Of a stretch of DNA of 64,000 nt, positions 47,837 through 56,836 are shown one piece after another. A model generated the notes under the pieces. It had not been told where the DNA came from and ran no database searches. It saw only the letters and a program-made list of their open reading frames with translations. Each line of letters opens with the position of its first letter. Position 1 is the first letter of the stretch. The stretch comes from Planctomyces sp. (GTDB lineage: Bacteria; Planctomycetota; Planctomycetia; Planctomycetales; Planctomycetaceae): the NCBI GenBank assembly GCA_016795105.1, contig JAEUIH010000024.1, positions 28,111 to 92,110 on the forward strand, in the 5' to 3' direction. The position numbers and the translations under genes are program-made.

Positions 47837-48178
47837 TCATCCAGAGCCAGACGAGAAAGGCAACTCCAGCAGCCCCAGCAGAATCATTCCCACCAGAACC
47901 AGCAACGGCCCAACAAACAAGCTGATGTTGCTCTGCAGCCACACCGAAACGCCCGGTGCGGACAACACACTGGCGACGACCAGACTACCGATGACAGTGT
48001 AAGCAAGAACTCTGCCAGCAGCATACAGAATGCCCGCGTAGAGGACTCGCGAAGTTCGACCGGCGTCACGTCCGACGAACGAGATCGCGGCGATGTTTGT
48101 TGCCAGCGGACAGGGACTGATTGAAGTCAGCAGTCCGAGCCAGAAGGCACTTCCGATCGCCAGGGCAAAAGAATCCAT
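47837..48178 (-). pseudogene. arsG: Truncated ArsG-family efflux permease
   Basis: 113 residues from an ATG that overlaps the arsF stop by one base (TGATG). 'FWLGLLTSISPCPLATNIAAI' (in parts) is the first membrane segment of the DsbD/CcdA-like ArsG family. About three to four helices are present, but the family is roughly twice this long, and the frame ends in 'FSSGSG' just before the ABC-ATPase remnant. ArsG exports trivalent aromatic arsenicals; this copy is probably inactive. Confidence 0.75.
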
Positions 48179-48678
48179 CAGAGACTCTCTCGAAAACTCT
48201 TCCATGAATCTGTGATGTACGCAGCGAACCGATCCGGATGATTTGTGTGCAGCCAGACATCTTCGAGATTCTTAAAGCGGACGATCTTTCCGTTTTCTCG
48301 TTCAATCAGCACTACAGTAGAGGTCATCACATCCATCGAACGCACGACCTCACGATTTTCAGGTGCCGTGTATTCGCTGATCTCCCACGCCAGTTCACCC
48401 TTCTCAATGGCTGGCAACAGAGCCGTGTGAGCGTACTCTTCAATCTTCACGCAGGTCTCACAGCGGTGTTTGGCGTGATAAAAGATGGCCGCGTAACGGG
48501 CATCGTCTGTGTGATCAGTATCGTCGGACGTTGCTTGTTTGGTTGTAAGAGTGACCGCGGAATCGGGCGAAATGCCTGCCAGCTTCTGCTTCAAACCTGT
48601 GACATCGGCCGTCGCAATCAGTAAAGCCACGGCGACAAAGGCCAGGAGAAGTCGAGAGACAATTTTCTTTGGATTCAT
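48178..48678 (-). CDS. arsF: ArsF-family protein
   Basis: 166 residues with an N-terminal membrane anchor (about 8-25) and a thioredoxin-like exported or membrane-facing domain carrying 'HAKHRCETCVKIEEY' (CXXC) and 'VDVMTSTVVLIERENGKIVRFKNLEDVW' type strands. ArsF accompanies ArsG in operons for aromatic arsenicals and is described as a nitroreductase-system subunit. It starts within the stop codon of the thioredoxin gene (four-base overlap) and ends on the arsG start. Confidence 0.8.
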   Translation of the reverse strand: MNPKKIVSRLLLAFVAVALLIATADVTGLKQKLAGISPDSAVTLTTKQATSDDTDHTDDARYAAIFYHAKHRCETCVKIEEYAHTALLPAIEKGELAWEISEYTAPENREVVRSMDVMTSTVVLIERENGKIVRFKNLEDVWLHTNHPDRFAAYITDSWKSFRESL

Positions 48679-48935
48679 ATCTCATTCTCCTTTGATAAAT
48701 GCGCCTGAAGCAGTTCCTGAATCTGCTTCGACGTCGACAGCATGCCGGACGTCACGACTTTGCCGTCAATCGCCATGGCGGGCAATGCAGAGGGAGAGAA
48801 GTCGAGGATTCGGACGATGTCTTCGATCTTTTCCACTCGATCACCGCGGCCGAGCGTTTGGACAGCGTCTTCCGCGTTCTTAAACAAATGTGTGCATTTG
48901 GAACAACCAGTGCCGAGGATCTGAATTGTGGCCAT
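48675..48935 (-). CDS. Small thioredoxin-like protein (TM0996/MTH895 type)
   Basis: 86 residues from MATIQILG with AGGAG upstream. Active site 'GTGCSKCTHLF' near residue 10, cis-Pro in 'SALPAMAID', and the usual 'GKVVTSGMLSTSKQIQELL' end (in parts). These short redoxins supply thiols or bind metal in ars operons. It lies 38 bp after arsA and overlaps arsF. Confidence 0.88.
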   Translation of the reverse strand: MATIQILGTGCSKCTHLFKNAEDAVQTLGRGDRVEKIEDIVRILDFSPSALPAMAIDGKVVTSGMLSTSKQIQELLQAHLSKENEI

Positions 48936-48973
48936 GTGGTGACTCCTGTTGAACGTGGATGTGTTGTCTATGC

Positions 48974-50767
48974 TCAGTGTGAAGTCACGACTTCTGCCTG
49001 CATTGCGTGTTTCAGTGCCTCCGGACCCACGGGAGGTTCGATCTGCCAGGCGATCAAGACCGTGCGGCTGGCTTGTTCGGTGACAACTTCGTTGATGTAC
49101 TTCGCTTCGTGTTTCTGCCGTTCCACCAGCAGTGGATCTGTGACCTTCAGTGGTGACAGACTGTTGTTGATCACCCATGCATACGGTTCAATCTCCGCGC
49201 GTCGCAGATCACGCTGCAGCTGAGCGGCCTCATGCACGGGCGTTGCTTCCGGAAGCGTGACGATCAGAACGCGAGTGAACTTTTTGTCTCGCAGGCGTGG
49301 CAGTAGATTTTCTACCGCTTCTGGCATTCCGCTGGTCTGACGAGTCACCTCGCGATGATAAGCCAGTGCAGAATCCAGCAACAGAACCGTGTGACCTGTC
49401 GGAGCAGTGTCGAGCACCACGAATCGGTTGGTACCTTCCGCAACGGCATCCGCGAATGCACGGAAGACGGCAATTTCTTCCGTACACGGCGAACGCAGAT
49501 CTTCCTCGAGCAGCGCTTTGCCAGATGCATCGAGCCCGGCACCAGCGTTGGTCATAACTTCCTGAGAGTACTTTGCAGTCTCGGCGACAGGATCGATGCG
49601 ACTGACGGTCAGGTTTGGATATGTCTCCCCGGCCACTGCGGCCGCGATATGTGCAGCCGGGTCGGTGGTCGAAAGATGCACTTCCAGGCCTCGTTCGGCA
49701 AGTGCAACGGCGACGGCGGCGGCCACCGTCGTTTTTCCAACGCCCCCTTTGCCCATCGCCAGGATCACGCCGTGACCCGGAGCAGCAAGATCGTCGATCA
49801 TCGTCGACAGTGACTTTGGCAGATTCGTACGGTCGATCGCGGAAACATTGGTGGATGCTGCTGACCGAATTACCGATGCGGCTAAAGTCGGCCGACCCAG
49901 ACTTCGCAGCGATTCAACACCCAGCACTCCGCCTGCCGTCAGCGGGATCGAAGTGCGAGGCAGAGACTTCAACATCTCCGGCATCTCAGCGATCGCCTTG
50001 TCACCACGTTGCTGCATCGCCACTGCATACGGATCGCTGATGTCGGACGCCTGGAATAGTGCGTTAATCACCAGATGCTGATTGGCGACACCGAGACCCT
50101 GAAGTTCACCGCTCGTGCGAGCCGCTTCGCGAAACGCCGTGGCTTCTGCACGAGTGACCAGGATCAGAGTTGTCGTTTCCGGGTCGCTCAGCGCTTTCAC
50201 TGTGTCCTGATAGAGCACTTGCTGAGCCTGCAAGCCAGCGAGCGGGCCGAGACAGGACGTTCCCGTGGTGTTGCTTTCCATGAACCCGGACCATGCCGAT
50301 GGCAAAGTCAACAGTCGCAGCGTATGCCCCGTCGGTGCTGTGTCAAAGATGACATGATCAAACTCCGCCGTCGCTGAAGCATCACCCAGCAACTTCGAAA
50401 ACTCATCAAACGCGGCGATTTCAAGAGTACACGAGCCGGAGAATTGTTCCTCCATGCTGGCGACCGCAGCCGGTGGCAACAGTGTTCGATACGGCCCTAC
50501 CATACGTTCGCGATAATCCGCGGCAGACTTTTCCGGATCCAGATTCATCGCGTGCAAATTAGGTATCGAGGGTATCGCTGTCGGATGATGTCCCAATGGC
50601 GTTCCCAGCACTTCATCCAGGTTTGACGCAGGATCTGTCGAGACCAGCAGGACTCTCTTGCCCGCGTCCGCCAACTGCACAGCCGTCGCGCAGGCTACGG
50701 ATGTTTTCCCGACACCACCCTTTCCCGTGAAGAACAGGTTGCGAGTCGTTTGCTTTAGAAACTCCAT
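48974..50767 (-). CDS. arsA: Arsenical pump-driving ATPase
   Basis: 597 residues, full two-domain length. Each half has the deviant Walker A 'GKGGVGKT' (near residues 15 and 335) and a 'DTAPTGHTLRLL/DTAPTGHTVLLL' signal segment. Cysteines that bind As(III) in the family appear in 'FSGSCTLEIA', 'GTSCLGPL' and 'RSPCTEEIAV'. GGGAG precedes the ATG by seven bases. ArsA energises ArsB/Acr3 arsenite channels with ArsD as chaperone, yet no ArsB or Acr3 gene is seen here. Confidence 0.93.
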   Translation of the reverse strand: MEFLKQTTRNLFFTGKGGVGKTSVACATAVQLADAGKRVLLVSTDPASNLDEVLGTPLGHHPTAIPSIPNLHAMNLDPEKSAADYRERMVGPYRTLLPPAAVASMEEQFSGSCTLEIAAFDEFSKLLGDASATAEFDHVIFDTAPTGHTLRLLTLPSAWSGFMESNTTGTSCLGPLAGLQAQQVLYQDTVKALSDPETTTLILVTRAEATAFREAARTSGELQGLGVANQHLVINALFQASDISDPYAVAMQQRGDKAIAEMPEMLKSLPRTSIPLTAGGVLGVESLRSLGRPTLAASVIRSAASTNVSAIDRTNLPKSLSTMIDDLAAPGHGVILAMGKGGVGKTTVAAAVAVALAERGLEVHLSTTDPAAHIAAAVAGETYPNLTVSRIDPVAETAKYSQEVMTNAGAGLDASGKALLEEDLRSPCTEEIAVFRAFADAVAEGTNRFVVLDTAPTGHTVLLLDSALAYHREVTRQTSGMPEAVENLLPRLRDKKFTRVLIVTLPEATPVHEAAQLQRDLRRAEIEPYAWVINNSLSPLKVTDPLLVERQKHEAKYINEVVTEQASRTVLIAWQIEPPVGPEALKHAMQAEVVTSH

Positions 50768-50870
50768 GATCAATCTCCCAATATGGCATGCCGCAGGGCT
50801 TTCGTCACCTGAGGCTGAATCCTCAAAATCAGATCGTCGGCGAATTGTCGCTGAAGTGACAAACCGTCAC

Positions 50871-52205
50871 TTAACAACATCCTGTCGAACCACTGCAGCA
50901 GCCCTGATCGGCAATTGGCAATGACATCGTCGCCACGGGAGAGGCTGCGGGAGTTACGCCGCCTTCAGTCCACATCCGGAACATCTCCATCGAAGGATAG
51001 ATGCCTTTGCTGACGATGTGGCCATCGATAACAACGACTGGCAGCACTTCAGTGCCTTTGCTGGAGATGAGCGCGTGAATCTCCTTGTTCTCGATAAACG
51101 CCTGAGGCTGCTGCGACAGGTTGTATCGCTCGACGGTGTGCCCGGCATTTTTTATCGTGTCCAGATCAGCAGCGAAGCGAGGCAGAACTGGATCGACGCT
51201 CGGACCGCAAATTCCGGTAGAACAACACATTGGGCGGTCATAAATCTGGATCGTCTTCATGGCAGAACCTTTCGTTGGAGATGTCATCTGGAGCAAATTG
51301 TGAGTGCCGGAACTGCACACGTCGGTGTGCGCTAGGGGCGCGTTTTGAGCGTCTTTGGTGGCGTAGACTCGAACACTCGCCGCATAAGCGTTTGCATCGA
51401 ATTCACGCAATACCTGTTCCAGACCGTTATGAACAGTGCTTCCCAAGGTGTAAGTCGTGGCTGCAGACGGACTGCAGCAGGTAGTGACTGGTTCCAGCGA
51501 ACAGCAGCCATCGGAGCTGGCCTGTGCGTAGACATTCAGATCAGCGCCCGTATCCGTCACAACGACCGCCTCGAATCCCGCAGCTGTCAGTTGGTTCTGA
51601 TATTCCGTGATCAGCATGGCACCACCGATGCAGCCGACGTAGGCCTGAAGACTGCTGGCCACATCCGGCGGCAGGGGTTGCTTCAGGGCGATGTCGCTGA
51701 TTGAAATCCTTCCGCCGGGCTTCAGCACTCGCAACATTTCACGAAACACGGCTGACTTATCCAGGGCGAGGTTAATCACGCAATTGCTGAGAATGCAGTC
51801 GACGGACGCATCGGGAAGTGGAAGCTGATCGATCTGAGCCTGATGGAACTCCATATTCGTCGCGGCGACTTTCGCAGCCCCTGCGCGAGCCCGCTCCAGC
51901 ATCTCGGCGGTCATATCAATGCCGATGGCCTTGCCGGTCGGTCCCACAAGTTTCGAAGCCAGCAGAACATCAAGGCCTCCGCCACAACCCAGGTCAACAA
52001 CAACCTCACCCGGCCGCAAAGCTGCCATCGCGACGGGATTGCCGCATGACAACCCCATATTGGCTTCTGCTGGAAGCGAGTCCAGTTCATCGGCCGTGTA
52101 ACCGAACGCACTTGCCACAGATCGCACGGCGGCTGAATCATTGGAGAGACCACTCCTGGCCACGGCCGCGTATTGGTCTCGAACAGTCTTTGTGATTGAT
52201 GACAT
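50871..52205 (-). CDS. arsM-arsD: ArsM-ArsD fusion: arsenite methyltransferase joined to arsenic metallochaperone
   Basis: 444 residues from MSSITKTV (GGAG seven bases upstream). Residues 1-about 240 are an ArsM-type SAM methyltransferase ('[14 protein letters not shown]', 'LSNCVINL', '[13 protein letters not shown]') with As-binding cysteines, followed by a cysteine-rich linker with CC pairs. From '[19 protein letters not shown]' (51260 downwards) the protein is ArsD, with the Cys12-Cys13-Cys18 trio and a C-terminal [10 protein letters not shown]. The reading frame is continuous. An AAAGG and a small hairpin before the ArsD Met leave open internal re-initiation. Confidence 0.85.
   Translation of the reverse strand: MSSITKTVRDQYAAVARSGLSNDSAAVRSVASAFGYTADELDSLPAEANMGLSCGNPVAMAALRPGEVVVDLGCGGGLDVLLASKLVGPTGKAIGIDMTAEMLERARAGAAKVAATNMEFHQAQIDQLPLPDASVDCILSNCVINLALDKSAVFREMLRVLKPGGRISISDIALKQPLPPDVASSLQAYVGCIGGAMLITEYQNQLTAAGFEAVVVTDTGADLNVYAQASSDGCCSLEPVTTCCSPSAATTYTLGSTVHNGLEQVLREFDANAYAASVRVYATKDAQNAPLAHTDVCSSGTHNLLQMTSPTKGSAMKTIQIYDRPMCCSTGICGPSVDPVLPRFAADLDTIKNAGHTVERYNLSQQPQAFIENKEIHALISSKGTEVLPVVVIDGHIVSKGIYPSMEMFRMWTEGGVTPAASPVATMSLPIADQGCCSGSTGCC
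51315..51330. repeat. Hairpin between the ArsM and ArsD parts
   Basis: GCACAC and GTGTGC pair perfectly around GTCG, inside the in-frame linker. It marks where an intergenic spacer may once have been. Confidence 0.5.
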
Positions 52206-52241
52206 TTTTGTGCTCCACGCTCTGACACCACTCTGAATCGT

Positions 52242-52261
52242 CAATCGTCGAACAACGATAT
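52242..52261. promoter_or_regulatory. Second ArsR-type operator
   Basis: CAATCGTCGAACAACGATAT shares the half-sites and 6-base spacing of the site upstream of arsR, with one arm imperfect. It lies in the 77-bp gap between arsR and arsM-arsD. Confidence 0.5.
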
Positions 52262-52282
52262 TTGTCGGCAAAAAAAGTCCAT

Positions 52283-52618
52283 CTACAGGGACGCAACAAG
52301 AGCCTTCAACATGGCCAGTTTTTCCGGATTGATGCAGTAGCACACCTTCGGGCCATCCACCTCACCCTGGACGAGTCCTGATTCCTTCAGGATCTTCAGA
52401 TGCTGCGAAACCGTCGACTGAGCCAGCGGCATCTCATCCACGATCTCCCCACAGACACACGTACTGCGACTGATCAGCAATCGCACAATCCGCACCCGCG
52501 CCGGATGAGCAATCGCCCACGCCAACGCCGCCATCTGCTCGGCTGACTGATCCGCAGGCAGTTTGCAGGGCTCTGCATCGTCGCAACACTGCTTCTTCTT
52601 GACGGGTTGTTTTGCCAT
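52283..52618 (-). CDS. arsR: ArsR-family metalloregulator
   Basis: 111 residues. Winged helix with '[17 protein letters not shown]', the arsenite site '[26 protein letters not shown]' (in parts; CVCG in helix alpha-3) and '[21 protein letters not shown]'. Extra cysteines at the N-terminus ('[10 protein letters not shown]') could also bind metal. First gene of the operon, with an operator at 52638-52657. Confidence 0.92.
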   Translation of the reverse strand: MAKQPVKKKQCCDDAEPCKLPADQSAEQMAALAWAIAHPARVRIVRLLISRSTCVCGEIVDEMPLAQSTVSQHLKILKESGLVQGEVDGPKVCYCINPEKLAMLKALVASL

Positions 52619-52637
52619 AAAAATCGTCTCTAATTGA

Positions 52638-52657
52638 ATATCGTCGATGTACGATAT
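52638..52657. promoter_or_regulatory. ArsR operator
   Basis: ATATCGT and ACGATAT are perfect 7-bp complements separated by CGATGT, 20 bp upstream of the arsR start. Size and place fit an ArsR-family site. Upstream, 52670-53270 contains no convincing gene; a short frame near 52760-52880 (minus strand) with a hydrophobic segment has no start. Confidence 0.65.
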
Positions 52658-53272
52658 AGCAATCCAGTGCTTTTGTCAAGAATGAATTGACGAATCGATC
52701 TCAATCCGCCTCTTTCGACAGACGGACTTTTCGATCGAACTGAATGCCAGCAGCTCATTGGCTCATGACGTCGCAGACCGTGCGACGCTGCTGGCAGTAG
52801 CAATCGTAGATGAAATACTGGCAGCCAATGACCGATCCAGCAGTTATTGCCCCGACAACCAGGTACGGTTCGTTCTTTGTACGCGTTGGTGGTCACGACC
52901 GATGTGGCGTACGGGCATTTAGTTCATTACTCCGGTCCGACACGCCGAGGCATCCGACAAGTTGATCTGCGAGGATTCGAATTGCTGTCCGATTGCGTAG
53001 TCGAATTGATCGCACGTGCCTATTGCGGAAACTGTAAAGTTATCGCGACTGCAGTTGATGCCGGACAAAAGACGTTATCCGGCGTTATGGTCGGGGGGGA
53101 CTCATGGGGTGGCTCGAATTTTCTGCGGTTGCCGGGTGAGTGAATCAGGGGCAGGGTTGGCCAGGGGGTTGATGGGGTCTGCTGGCAGATGATGGTCTTG
53201 GCAGGCATTGAATTTTTGATGAATTTTGCCGCTCGATGAATGAGGCGGCTACTTGATTGCTCAGGGAGGAGT

Positions 53273-53631
53273 ATGGCTGGTGGAGATAGGCTGCGGTTAG
53301 ATGGATCGTGCACAGAGCTGATGGAACGGCAGAATGCAGAACTGCCGACGCTGATTCGGGATGCAGGGACAGAGGCGAGGTTTACGTTTGAGGAGTTTCT
53401 GCATGGGAAGATTCGCAATCGGTTTACCCGCAAAGCGTATCTGCATGCGGTGAAACGGTTCTCAAGTTGGTGTGCGGAACGGCAATTGGATTTGGTTCGA
53501 GTGGCTCCGGCGGATGTTGGCCGGTATCTGGATTCCATGATGGTGTCCACGCCGACTCGCGAACAGCTCGACTGTATGACCGTCGCATGCAGCGGGTGAC
53601 CCGAAACATCGTGGAACGCATCTCCGTCTGA
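53273..53631 (+). pseudogene. Tyrosine recombinase with catalytic domain deleted
   Basis: From an ATG with GGGAGG just upstream, about 95 residues match the SAM-like N-terminal domain of phage-type integrases ('EEFLHGKIRNRFTRKAYLHAVKRFSSWC', 'VAPADVGRYLDSM', in parts). In another frame the sequence goes straight to the last 20-odd residues of such enzymes ('SRTARLYDRR', 'VERISV', stop at 53631), which include the catalytic Tyr region. The roughly 200 residues between are gone. Confidence 0.72.
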
Positions 53632-53703
53632 AGCTGTTCTCGGAAGGGACGGCTCGCATCGGAGTGGGCGGGGTTCGGCTCAGGGACACTCCTGCGTTTT
53701 GAG

Positions 53704-54135
53704 CTACCCTTTGCCTTTCTCAGCCTCGGTGAACCGCTTGCGGACCTCGTCAATGAATCCAGTGCGGTCCTCTCTTAACCGGCGCATGATCCTGGCAGGT
53801 GCGGCCGTCTCCTCATATTGATCGGCCCAGATGATCATCTCGACCATGACCGGAAGCAGGTCCAGTCCCTTTTGGGTCGGTCGGTAGCAAATGATTCGAG
53901 CATCGGACGTGGACCGTTCGCCCACGATAATCCCTTGCTCCTGAAGCATCCTGATGCGATCCGCAAGCACATTCGTGGCGATTCCCTCACCACTCTCCAG
54001 AAACTCCTTGTACGTCGAATACTGTTTAAACATCAGGTCGCGCAGAATCAGAAGCGTCCAGCGATCGCCAAAGATCTCCAGCGCAATGCTCAGCGGACAA
54101 CCCGATCGATGTTCAGGCACATCCTTCTTCACCAT
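53704..54135 (-). CDS. HxlR-family transcriptional regulator
   Basis: 143 residues from MVKKDVPEH (AGGG upstream; frame open to 54207). Family core 'CPLSIALEIFGDRWTLLILRDLMF' (in parts), 'ESGEGIATNVLADRIRMLQEQGII' and the wing 'SDARIICYRPTQKGLDLLPVM'. HxlR proteins repress or activate nearby genes in response to aldehydes, quinones or similar stress. The perfect palindrome directly upstream, between this gene and the divergent DinB gene, is the likely binding site. Confidence 0.9.
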   Translation of the reverse strand: MVKKDVPEHRSGCPLSIALEIFGDRWTLLILRDLMFKQYSTYKEFLESGEGIATNVLADRIRMLQEQGIIVGERSTSDARIICYRPTQKGLDLLPVMVEMIIWADQYEETAAPARIMRRLREDRTGFIDEVRKRFTEAEKGKG

Positions 54136-54160
54136 TGAATTTCCCTGAAGTATTCCTCGT

Positions 54161-54189
54161 AATATCACTTGCTTAAAGCAAGTGATATT
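54161..54189. promoter_or_regulatory. Palindromic operator of the HxlR regulator
   Basis: AATATCACTTGCTT and its exact complement are separated by one base. The 29-bp palindrome starts 26 bp upstream of the hxlR-like start codon and faces the DinB-family gene on the other side. Confidence 0.7.
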
Positions 54190-54322
54190 CGTATTCTTGC
54201 CATTCAAACAGCCTTCACCTCACCATTGGCAACGCATCCCCTGGATTCTAGCAGATAGTGCAAGTGTTCTACCGGTTCGTCGGACACTGTGTGAGGTCCA
54301 GGTTTTGAGGAATCGGAGAATC

Positions 54323-54832
54323 ATGAACATCGCAGAGACATTTCTGTCAGAATTTCATCAGGAATCAAAGACGACGCGTCGTTTTCTCGAACGGGTTCCC
54401 GGGGATAAACTCAGCTGGAAGCCTCACGAAAAATCGATGACGGTGGGCCAGTTGGCGCTGCACATTGCGATGAGCCCCGGGCAGGTGATTCAACTGGCAA
54501 GTCAGGACGAATCACCTCCGCCCGACTTCAGCCGGCCCAATCCGCAACCGGAAAATGTTTCTGAAATCATCAGTGCATTTGAGGACAGTGTCGCGACCGT
54601 GCAGAGGATTCTGCCGGCATTCAGTGATACCCAAATGCATGCCATCTGGCGATTGAAAGCTGATGGTCGTGAGTTGATGGCGATGCCCAGATCGGCACTG
54701 ATTCGAATGATTCTGCTGAATCACCTTTATCATCACCGCGGACAACTGGGAGTCTACTTGCGACTGCTGGGTGTCAGCGTACCATCAAGCTACGGTCCGA
54801 GCGGTGACGAACTGCCGGAGTTCATGACGTAG
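54323..54832 (+). CDS. DinB-family protein
   Basis: 169 residues from MNIAETFLSEF, with GGAG just upstream. Four-helix DinB/YfiT fold with potential metal histidines in 'GQLALHIAMSPGQ' and 'LLNHLYHHRGQLGVYLRLLG'. Members bind a divalent metal and several are thiol-dependent transferases; this one is not assignable. It is divergent from the HxlR gene and so probably under its control. Confidence 0.88.
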   Translation: MNIAETFLSEFHQESKTTRRFLERVPGDKLSWKPHEKSMTVGQLALHIAMSPGQVIQLASQDESPPPDFSRPNPQPENVSEIISAFEDSVATVQRILPAFSDTQMHAIWRLKADGRELMAMPRSALIRMILLNHLYHHRGQLGVYLRLLGVSVPSSYGPSGDELPEFMT

Positions 54833-54869
54833 TAACGATTTTGCGCGGTGTCATGCAGGAGTCCGAGTC

Positions 54870-55144
54870 ATGGCGTTTGACGAACAGCTGGCACGCCGAG
54901 TTCGTGATTCATTCGTCCGACGTGCAGTCCTCTTCGAAGAGAAGCGAATGATGGGGGGATTGTGCTTCATGGTCGACCGATGCGAGGCTTCGTGTTTGTC
55001 GATTCTGCAGCGATTGCCACCAGGAAGCCATTAGACGTTTGGATCACAAAGGCGCTGGACTTCAATCCTCACGCAAAAGCATCGTCTCCAAAAACGTCGG
55101 CCAACAGAAGAACGACTCGTTCAGGAAAGAGTCAGAAACCATGA
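54870..55144 (+). pseudogene. TfoX N-terminal-domain gene, deleted and frameshifted
   Basis: 'MAFDEQLARRVRDSF' and 'EEKRMMGGLCFMV' open a typical TfoX/Sxy N-domain. About 35 residues later in the family, the match continues in another frame as 'GRPMRGFVFVDSAAIATRKPLDVWI' (in parts) to a TGA at 55144. The middle is missing, so the product is not functional. Confidence 0.7.
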
Positions 55145-55548
55145 AGCGATTTCTCGCAGTCCTCGCCTACGTCCTCCCCACGTTCCCTCTTGGCTACTTC
55201 TGGCACCTGACAGTTTTTGCAGGTTACTACAAGGACCTCGCGGTCTATCGCGACGACATGGTGATCCCTTTCGGATTGGCCTCGATGCTGATTCAGGGAT
55301 TTGCCTGGGCCATCGTCTATGAGAAGATGTTTGGCGGTGAACCTGTTGTGCGAGGTTCCTTCCGGTTCTTCTTGGTTGCCTTTCCAATCGCGTGGTCGTA
55401 CATGGTTCTGGCTGTGGCGGCCAAGCACCATATGGCGTCCGTTGGTGGTTACCTGCTGATTGAAACGGCATTTGTCGTCATCCATTTTGCAATCGTCAGC
55501 CCGCTGATAGCGTTCGTCTACGCCCGTCCTCGGACGACCATCGTGTGA
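55141..55548 (+). CDS. Four-helix integral membrane protein, unknown function
   Basis: 135 residues from MKRFLAVLAY. Four hydrophobic segments lie at about 3-25, 38-58, 73-93 and 100-125. 'FPLGYFWHLTVFAGYYKDLAVYRDD' (in parts) and 'VAAKHHMASVGGYLLIETAFVV' are recurrent in a hypothetical planctomycete/proteobacterial family I recall without a name. Its ATG overlaps the end of the tfoX remnant. From 55549 to 55783 only a short plus-strand frame ('LVQRVTYAADRDEEDYRAAQLL') with no start is seen. Confidence 0.7.
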   Translation: MKRFLAVLAYVLPTFPLGYFWHLTVFAGYYKDLAVYRDDMVIPFGLASMLIQGFAWAIVYEKMFGGEPVVRGSFRFFLVAFPIAWSYMVLAVAAKHHMASVGGYLLIETAFVVIHFAIVSPLIAFVYARPRTTIV

Positions 55549-55783
55549 CCGGAGAGTTCTTATGCGAGATTGTTTTCCGGTGGGCTGACGCAGCAAGCCC
55601 AAACACCGCCCAAACACCGTAAGGGGTGATATCCGAAGGGGCGGTCTTTGGTACTGCCAGACCGCAAGGCAAAACCTTCTATACCTATTCGCTCTCGTGG
55701 ACGCTCTGACACGGCTGGTCCAGCGAGTGACCTACGCGGCTGATCGAGACGAAGAGGACTATCGAGCGGCCCAGTTGCTGTCA

Positions 55784-56836
55784 CTAGCCATGGCGGCGTG
55801 AGGACCAGTCATAGATCCTCAGCAAACCTGGAAAGAGCTGTTGGAAGCTGTTGAAACCTGTAACACTGAAACCGCACGGGACCGCGCCCTTTCCCTGATG
55901 AAATGGCTCGCTCGCGGCGGATCTTCGGCCTGTTCCCGCAGACTGAATAGCAGATTGTGACACGATGTGGTGTTCCTCGAGTCTGGCGATGGCTCGGCGG
56001 ACTTTGATCTTCAGATCTCGTCGAGCCAGAGTTGGTGCGAATCCCATTACTTGCACACCCAGCTCTTGCAAGTCAAATCGGGGAGACACCTGCTTCCGAC
56101 GGAAAACCTTGCTGAGCAGCAGGAACAATCTCCGAGACGCCGGATCCAGCTGGTGATACACGCTCAAGTCAAACCACAAATGCCCACCAAACGCCTGCAC
56201 CATCTCGAAGAAGACGCTATTCCAGACGATTCGCCACGCCCGTGATGAATCATCATCTGGTGGCAGGCTGTAGCTCAGAATTCCGAAACTGATCCGCCGG
56301 TGCTCGCGTCGAACAGGGTCATAGAACCCGTCGTTCTGGTAGTTGATGGCAGCCAGTCTGGCGAGAGATTCCGCGAACTGTCGATATTGTCGGCCACCTC
56401 GCTTGGAATGCTGATCGATGATCTGCAGCTGTCGCAAACAGTAGTGAGGCGTCGCACTGAATTCCGGGCTGGGGTCAGGCTGAGAGCATGTCAGTGCCAA
56501 GAGCCCCCAGAGATAGAATTCGTCGGTAGGCGTCAGACCGAGCGGGCTGGAGATTCGGACTCGGGCGGTTCGTCGCTTTCCCGTTTTGTCTGTGAACTGA
56601 TGGCTCGTCAGGTGGACCGCACTGCGATTGACGGACGACAATCGTGAATCCAGCGGGCGCAGGGCATGCTCAACGAGTGACAGTTGTCCTTGCCGAGAAG
56701 TGTGGAATCCGAATTTCTGAGTATTGCTTTGCCGTTCACAGCACTGCCTTAGCAGGCCATGATGGAAGTCAACAGCGGGAAAATCTGTTGATATCAAATC
56801 CTGTTCTCTGATCAGGCAGTTCAGAAAGATCTTCAC
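55784..56836 (-). CDS. RPA-like plasmid replication initiator
   Basis: 350 residues from a GTG overlapping the preceding stop (GTGA). The core (about 65-300) has 'TARVRISSPLGLTPTDEFYLWGLLAL', 'DPVRREHRRISFGILSYSLP', 'FDLSVYHQLDPASRRLFLLLSKVF' and a winged-helix part 'FDLQELGVQVMGF' (each in parts), matching the 'replication initiator protein A' family of plasmids. The last 50 residues look unlike the family and may follow a frameshift. It lies on the minus strand beside parA-parB. Confidence 0.7.
   Translation of the reverse strand: MKIFLNCLIREQDLISTDFPAVDFHHGLLRQCCERQSNTQKFGFHTSRQGQLSLVEHALRPLDSRLSSVNRSAVHLTSHQFTDKTGKRRTARVRISSPLGLTPTDEFYLWGLLALTCSQPDPSPEFSATPHYCLRQLQIIDQHSKRGGRQYRQFAESLARLAAINYQNDGFYDPVRREHRRISFGILSYSLPPDDDSSRAWRIVWNSVFFEMVQAFGGHLWFDLSVYHQLDPASRRLFLLLSKVFRRKQVSPRFDLQELGVQVMGFAPTLARRDLKIKVRRAIARLEEHHIVSQSAIQSAGTGRRSAASEPFHQGKGAVPCGFSVTGFNSFQQLFPGLLRIYDWSSRRHG

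Noticed and set aside
47702..48124. 140-codon plus-strand frame over arsG
   Set aside because: Low-complexity Gln/His/Ser-rich translation antisense to the arsG fragment.
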